5,981 nucleotides of DNA, from assembly GCA_020056645.1 (NCBI GenBank), contig JAGVHJ010000172.1:1-5981 (forward strand). Direction: 5' to 3'. A program made the position numbers and the translations under genes. Below, piece after piece: positions 5,950-5,981 of this stretch (its first letter is position 1; every line of letters begins with the position of its first letter). Under the pieces are notes generated by a model. It was not told the DNA's origin and did no database searches. It worked only from the letters and a program-made list of their open reading frames with translations. Source of the stretch: Desulfobacterales bacterium. Its GTDB lineage: Bacteria > Desulfobacterota > Desulfobacteria > Desulfobacterales > JAHIVH01.

Positions 5950-5981
5950 CCAAACATGGTAAAAAAGGTTCTATAAACACC

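Larger units (their letters stand above)
5787..5981. other. Non-coding leader upstream of the activator gene
   Basis: No supported reading frame occurs in these 195 bp on either strand. The stretch nearest the activator (about 5808-5838) is A-rich on the plus strand, followed by a weak promoter candidate and then the two inverted-repeat structures. The neighbouring gene to the right is outside the window, so I cannot say whether this is a divergent, convergent or tandem spacer. Confidence 0.7.

Noticed and set aside
5931..5970. Palindrome considered as an intrinsic terminator
   Set aside because: Neither strand has a T-run after the stem, so it is reported as a repeat only.
1..5981. tRNA, rRNA, CRISPR arrays, insertion sequences
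   Set aside because: No direct-repeat array, transposase or RNA gene signature was seen. The window is almost entirely flagellar coding sequence.

Overview
The window is one arm of a flagellar basal-body locus, and every supported gene lies on the minus strand. Read in transcription order (high to low coordinates) it holds a sigma-54 activator with a receiver domain, then flgB, flgC, fliE, fliF, fliG and the first third of fliH, which runs off the left edge. The gene order, a flagellar sigma-54 activator next to the rod genes, and moderate base composition suggest a Gram-negative bacterium. My best guess is Desulfobacterota (the former Deltaproteobacteria). That guess rests on general gene-order knowledge, not on a search.

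Layout. Positions 5787-5981 are a non-coding leader upstream of the activator, with two inverted-repeat structures and at most a weak sigma-70-like promoter. Positions 4422-5786 encode the activator: an intact AAA+ sigma-54 domain with GAFTGA and a Fis-type helix-turn-helix, but a receiver domain with Ser where the phosphoacceptor Asp should be. Positions 4336-4421 are the flgB leader, which carries a good -24/-12 sigma-54 promoter and a perfect 8-bp dyad at the expected transcription start. From 4335 down to 1 is a compact structural operon. flgB and flgC share one base, fliF and fliG are 11 bp apart, and fliG overlaps fliH by 14 bp. The two wider gaps are 67 bp (flgC-fliE) and 82 bp (fliE-fliF).

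How the genes work together. FliF forms the inner-membrane MS ring. FliG binds the FliF C-terminus and carries the torque helix that faces the stator. FliE joins the MS ring to the proximal rod proteins FlgB and FlgC. FliH is the regulator of the export ATPase FliI, whose gene would be expected just beyond the left edge. The simplest regulatory model is that the activator switches on the sigma-54 promoter immediately downstream of its own gene and so drives flgBC-fliEFGH.

I do not see a new kind of system here. The points that deserve a second look are local: the degenerate receiver, the promoter-plus-dyad leader, a four-cysteine insertion in the rod protein FlgC, and the structured leader of the activator gene.
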